The notes under the pieces: model-generated
The model's database searches: none
What the model was told of the DNA's origin: nothing
What the model saw: only the letters and a program-made list of their open reading frames with translations
Position numbers and translations under genes: made by a program
Shown here: positions 7,759-9,345 of the stretch, in pieces
Position numbering within the stretch: the first letter of the stretch is position 1
Layout of the letters: the number at the start of each line of letters is the position of its first letter
Origin: an uncultured Clostridia bacterium
GTDB lineage: Bacteria > Bacillota > Clostridia > Lachnospirales > Lachnospiraceae
DNA length: 9,345 nt
NCBI GenBank assembly: GCA_947304065.1
Contig: CAMZAI010000103.1
Location: 1-9,345, forward strand
Direction of reading: 5' to 3'

Positions 7759-8730
7759 ATGAACGCAACAACAAAGACCGCCAGGGTGCACAGGCTTACG
7801 GCAGCCAAAGTCGGAAGAGGGCTTTGGAGCATTGTGCGCGGCGTCATAATCGCGGGGATCTGTTTTACGATCCTCCAGCCGCTGTTTGTAAAGCTCTCCG
7901 TCTCATTTATGAGTGAGAAGGACCTTTTCGATTCCGCGGTCAAGTACATTCCGAAGCATTTTACGCTGAACAATTACAAGCTTGCCCTGAAAGGCATGGA
8001 CTACTGGAACTCGCTCCTGAGGACCTTCCTTCTTTCGGGCGGCGTGGCGCTGCTCCAGCTTGCCAGCTGCATGCTCGTCGCGTACGGCTTCGCGAGATTC
8101 AGATTTCCGTTCAAAAAGATACTGTTCGCATGTGTGATCCTTATGCTGATCGTACCTCCGCAGATCATCATGCTGCCGCTGTTCATGCACTTCAGATTTT
8201 TTGACATCTTCGGCGTCTTCAAGGCGGTAAACGGAGCGCCGGTCAGTCTGCTCGATACGTACTGGCCATTCCTGATACAGGCGGCGACCTGCACGGGCTT
8301 CAAGAACGGACTGTTCATCTATATGCTGCGCCAGTTCTTCAAGGGTATGCCCAAGGAACTCGAAGAAGCGGCGTTCGTTGACGGCTGCACGAAGCTCAAG
8401 ACCTTTATCAGGATAATAATCCCGAGCGCGGTGCCGATGATGGTCACGATCTTCCTGTTCGGCTTCGTATGGCAGTGGATGGACTCCTTCTACACCTCGC
8501 TGTATCTGAAGGGAACAATGGTAATACCCGTAGCGCTCGATTCGCTTTCGGCTTCGGTCTACAGTGAGTATTCGAATTACGGCGGAAGCATGAACTTCAT
8601 AAGTCCCGGCTTTATCTCGATGATGAACAACACCGGAACCATACTTGCGATGGTGCCGCTCGTTATACTGTATCTCGTTTGCCAGAAGTACTTCGTGGAG
8701 GGCATAGAGCGCTCCGGTATCGTAGGATAA
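7759..8730 (+). CDS. ABC transporter permease B2 (UgpE/LacG type, sugar importer)
   Basis: This is the second subunit of pair B, 323 residues. Helices lie near residues 25-45, 89-110, 120-141, 166-190, 225-245 and 296-316. The EAA loop is canonical: EAAFVDG at 203-209, with Ile-Ile-Pro at 220-222. The C-terminus, QKYFVEGIERSGIVG, is the classic ending of MalG/UgpE-like permeases. An AAAGGA (7747-7752) 6 bases before the ATG supports the start, 18 bases after the B1 stop. B1 and B2 should form the membrane channel of one importer, with the lipoprotein encoded just downstream as the likely substrate receptor. No ATPase gene adjoins it. Confidence 0.93.
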   Translation: MNATTKTARVHRLTAAKVGRGLWSIVRGVIIAGICFTILQPLFVKLSVSFMSEKDLFDSAVKYIPKHFTLNNYKLALKGMDYWNSLLRTFLLSGGVALLQLASCMLVAYGFARFRFPFKKILFACVILMLIVPPQIIMLPLFMHFRFFDIFGVFKAVNGAPVSLLDTYWPFLIQAATCTGFKNGLFIYMLRQFFKGMPKELEEAAFVDGCTKLKTFIRIIIPSAVPMMVTIFLFGFVWQWMDSFYTSLYLKGTMVIPVALDSLSASVYSEYSNYGGSMNFISPGFISMMNNTGTILAMVPLVILYLVCQKYFVEGIERSGIVG

Positions 8731-8732
8731 TT

Positions 8733-8762
8733 GCATGAGGGGAAAGCCCCGAATGCTTTATT
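8733..8762 (+). terminator. Hairpin with weak U tract between permease B2 and the last binding protein: candidate partial terminator or mRNA stabiliser
   Basis: The arms are GCAT (8733-8736) with ATGC (8753-8756) and GGGG (8739-8742) with CCCC (8747-8750), closed by an AAAG loop. Between the two helices lie GA (8737-8738) and GA (8751-8752), a symmetric internal loop that could form tandem sheared G-A pairs. TTTATT follows, a poor U tract, so full termination is unlikely. It starts 3 bases after the B2 stop. In sugar operons such elements often separate highly expressed binding proteins from permeases; that role here is inferred. Confidence 0.55.
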
Positions 8763-8777
8763 AAATAACTTTACACA

Positions 8778-8789
8778 CTGCAAATGCAG
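8778..8789 (+). repeat. Short perfect inverted repeat before the last gene's ribosome binding site
   Basis: CTGCA (8778-8782) and TGCAG (8785-8789) are exact inverse complements separated by AA. As RNA this would be a 4-bp stem with an AAAT loop, ending 3 bases before the AGGAGG. It could keep the ribosome binding site free or be a weak operator. It is also short enough to occur by chance. Confidence 0.35.
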
Positions 8790-8792
8790 AAA

Positions 8793-8798
8793 AGGAGG
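8793..8798 (+). promoter_or_regulatory. Strong ribosome binding site of the lipoprotein gene
   Basis: A perfect AGGAGG lies 5 bases before ATG 8804 and is preceded by AAAA. It is the best match to the consensus in the window, in line with the high expression usual for binding proteins. Confidence 0.85.
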
Positions 8799-8803
8799 TT
8801 TTT

Positions 8804-9345
8804 ATGAAAAACACAACAGTGAAGAAGATGCTTGCTCTTGCACTGAGCATCATCATGATCCTCACAGTGGTCGGCTGTAAGAAGGAAGCTCCCGCTACCG
8901 ATGCCGGACAGACGACCACACAGGCACCTTCACAGGGGGACACAAAGACTACTGACGCTCCTAAGGCTACGGATGCACCCAAGGCTACGGAAGCGCCCAC
9001 ACCCGAGCCCGAACCCGAGCCCGAGTATGACTTCGGCGGCAGAGTATTCAGGATCGGTTCCTACTACGACATGACTCCCGATCCCAATGCCGGCGCTCTT
9101 GAGGCAGCTCTTGCCGACAGGATCGCGGAAGTTGAAGAGAAGTACAACTGCACGATCGAGTTCCTTAATCTCGGCGGCGACTATCTTGCGGATTATGTTA
9201 CCAGCGTTCTCGCGGGCGATCCCATCTGCGACATCGGATACGTTGTAACCCAGAACCTTCTTCCTTCACTCATCGAAGGCGGAATCGCATATCCTCTTGA
9301 CGGACTTGCAGCACTTGACCTTTCCGAGTACAAGTGGAGAAGCGA
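8804..9345 (+). CDS. Extracellular solute-binding lipoprotein, N-terminal part (3' end outside window)
   Basis: The visible 180 codons encode a secreted lipoprotein that should be the substrate receptor of a carbohydrate ABC importer, probably for permeases B1/B2. The signal peptide has a Lys-containing start, a hydrophobic core at residues 9-23 and the lipobox Thr-Val-Val-Gly-Cys, with Cys25 as the lipidation site. A low-complexity linker at about 26-74 (Thr, Ala, Pro, Lys, Asp, then Pro-Glu repeats) keeps the binding domain away from the membrane. The domain begins near residue 75 with YDFGGRVFRIGSYYDMTP. An AEVEEKYNCTIEF-type helix-strand and an Asp-Tyr-Val-Thr-Ser-Val-Leu-Ala-Gly-Asp-Pro segment follow, the pattern of family-1 binding proteins. 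The frame is open to the window edge. Ligand is unknown. Confidence 0.92.
   Translation, partial: MKNTTVKKMLALALSIIMILTVVGCKKEAPATDAGQTTTQAPSQGDTKTTDAPKATDAPKATEAPTPEPEPEPEYDFGGRVFRIGSYYDMTPDPNAGALEAALADRIAEVEEKYNCTIEFLNLGGDYLADYVTSVLAGDPICDIGYVVTQNLLPSLIEGGIAYPLDGLAALDLSEYKWRS
8951..9025 (+). repeat. In-frame tandem repeats encoding the lipoprotein linker
   Basis: An 18-base unit encoding Thr-Asp/Glu-Ala-Pro-Lys-Ala recurs about 2.7 times (8951-8998). It is followed by four 6-base Pro-Glu units (9002-9025). Synonymous differences between copies (GCT CCT and GCA CCC) show some age. Such linkers are typical of lipoproteins in Gram-positive bacteria, and copy number may vary between strains. 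Confidence 0.8.

Noticed and set aside
7903..8736. 277-codon open frame on the minus strand over permease B2
   Set aside because: It is codon-aligned with the sense gene, so it can only be stopped where the sense gene uses TTA, CTA or TCA. Those codons are scarce here. The encoded protein is rich in Arg/Glu/His/Gln without any domain pattern.
8757..8803. Possible promoter before the lipoprotein gene (TTTACA at 8770, AT-rich stretch at 8757-8767)
   Set aside because: No -10-like hexamer lies about 17 bases after TTTACA (that position is the ribosome binding site). The AT-rich stretch has no suitable -35 at proper spacing.

Overview
The window is one strand-uniform, tightly packed gene cluster (all genes on +). 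It encodes what looks like a Gram-positive carbohydrate uptake and processing locus. I infer a Firmicute, most likely Lachnospiraceae or a relative, from four things. Strong AGGAGG-type ribosome binding sites precede the genes. The uptake components are Gram-positive type: a lipoprotein solute-binding protein with a Thr/Pro/Ala/Glu-rich linker. Family-1 binding proteins with UgpA/UgpE-type permeases are common there. Finally, the secreted protein resembles the DUF5696 family, which I recall from Lachnospiraceae and Paenibacillus clusters of this kind. G+C is about one half by eye. Serine TCG is frequent, while TTA, CTA and TCA codons look scarce.

Layout, left to right: (1) the last 100 codons of an extracellular solute-binding protein, cut by the window edge; (2) permease pair A (324-1286 and about 1289-2149); (3) a central block of three non-transporter genes: a membrane-anchored NHL beta-propeller/TPR protein (2161-3636), a five-helix YIP1-like membrane protein (3615-4232) and a large secreted DUF5696-like protein that may be a glycoside hydrolase (4247-6796); (4) permease pair B (6793-7740 and 7759-8730); (5) the first 180 codons of a lipoprotein solute-binding protein (8804 to the edge). 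The order is thus near-mirror: binding protein, two permeases, three accessory genes, two permeases, binding protein. No ATPase gene is present.

Junctions from the first stop codon to 8730 are overlaps or gaps of 20 bases or less, which suggests one polycistronic, translationally coupled unit. The only real spacer (8731-8803) holds a G+C-rich hairpin with a weak U tract and a second small inverted repeat just before the ribosome binding site of the last gene. This is a plausible point for partial termination or mRNA end protection that sets binding-protein expression apart from the permeases. No promoter, regulator, RNA gene, mobile element or CRISPR array was seen.

Working model (inference): two binding proteins feed two permease heterodimers that borrow a shared MsmX/MsmK-type ATPase encoded elsewhere. 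The secreted DUF5696-like protein acts on the glycan outside the cell. The propeller protein and the YIP1-like protein form a membrane-bound accessory unit of unknown role. The substrate cannot be read from the sequence.
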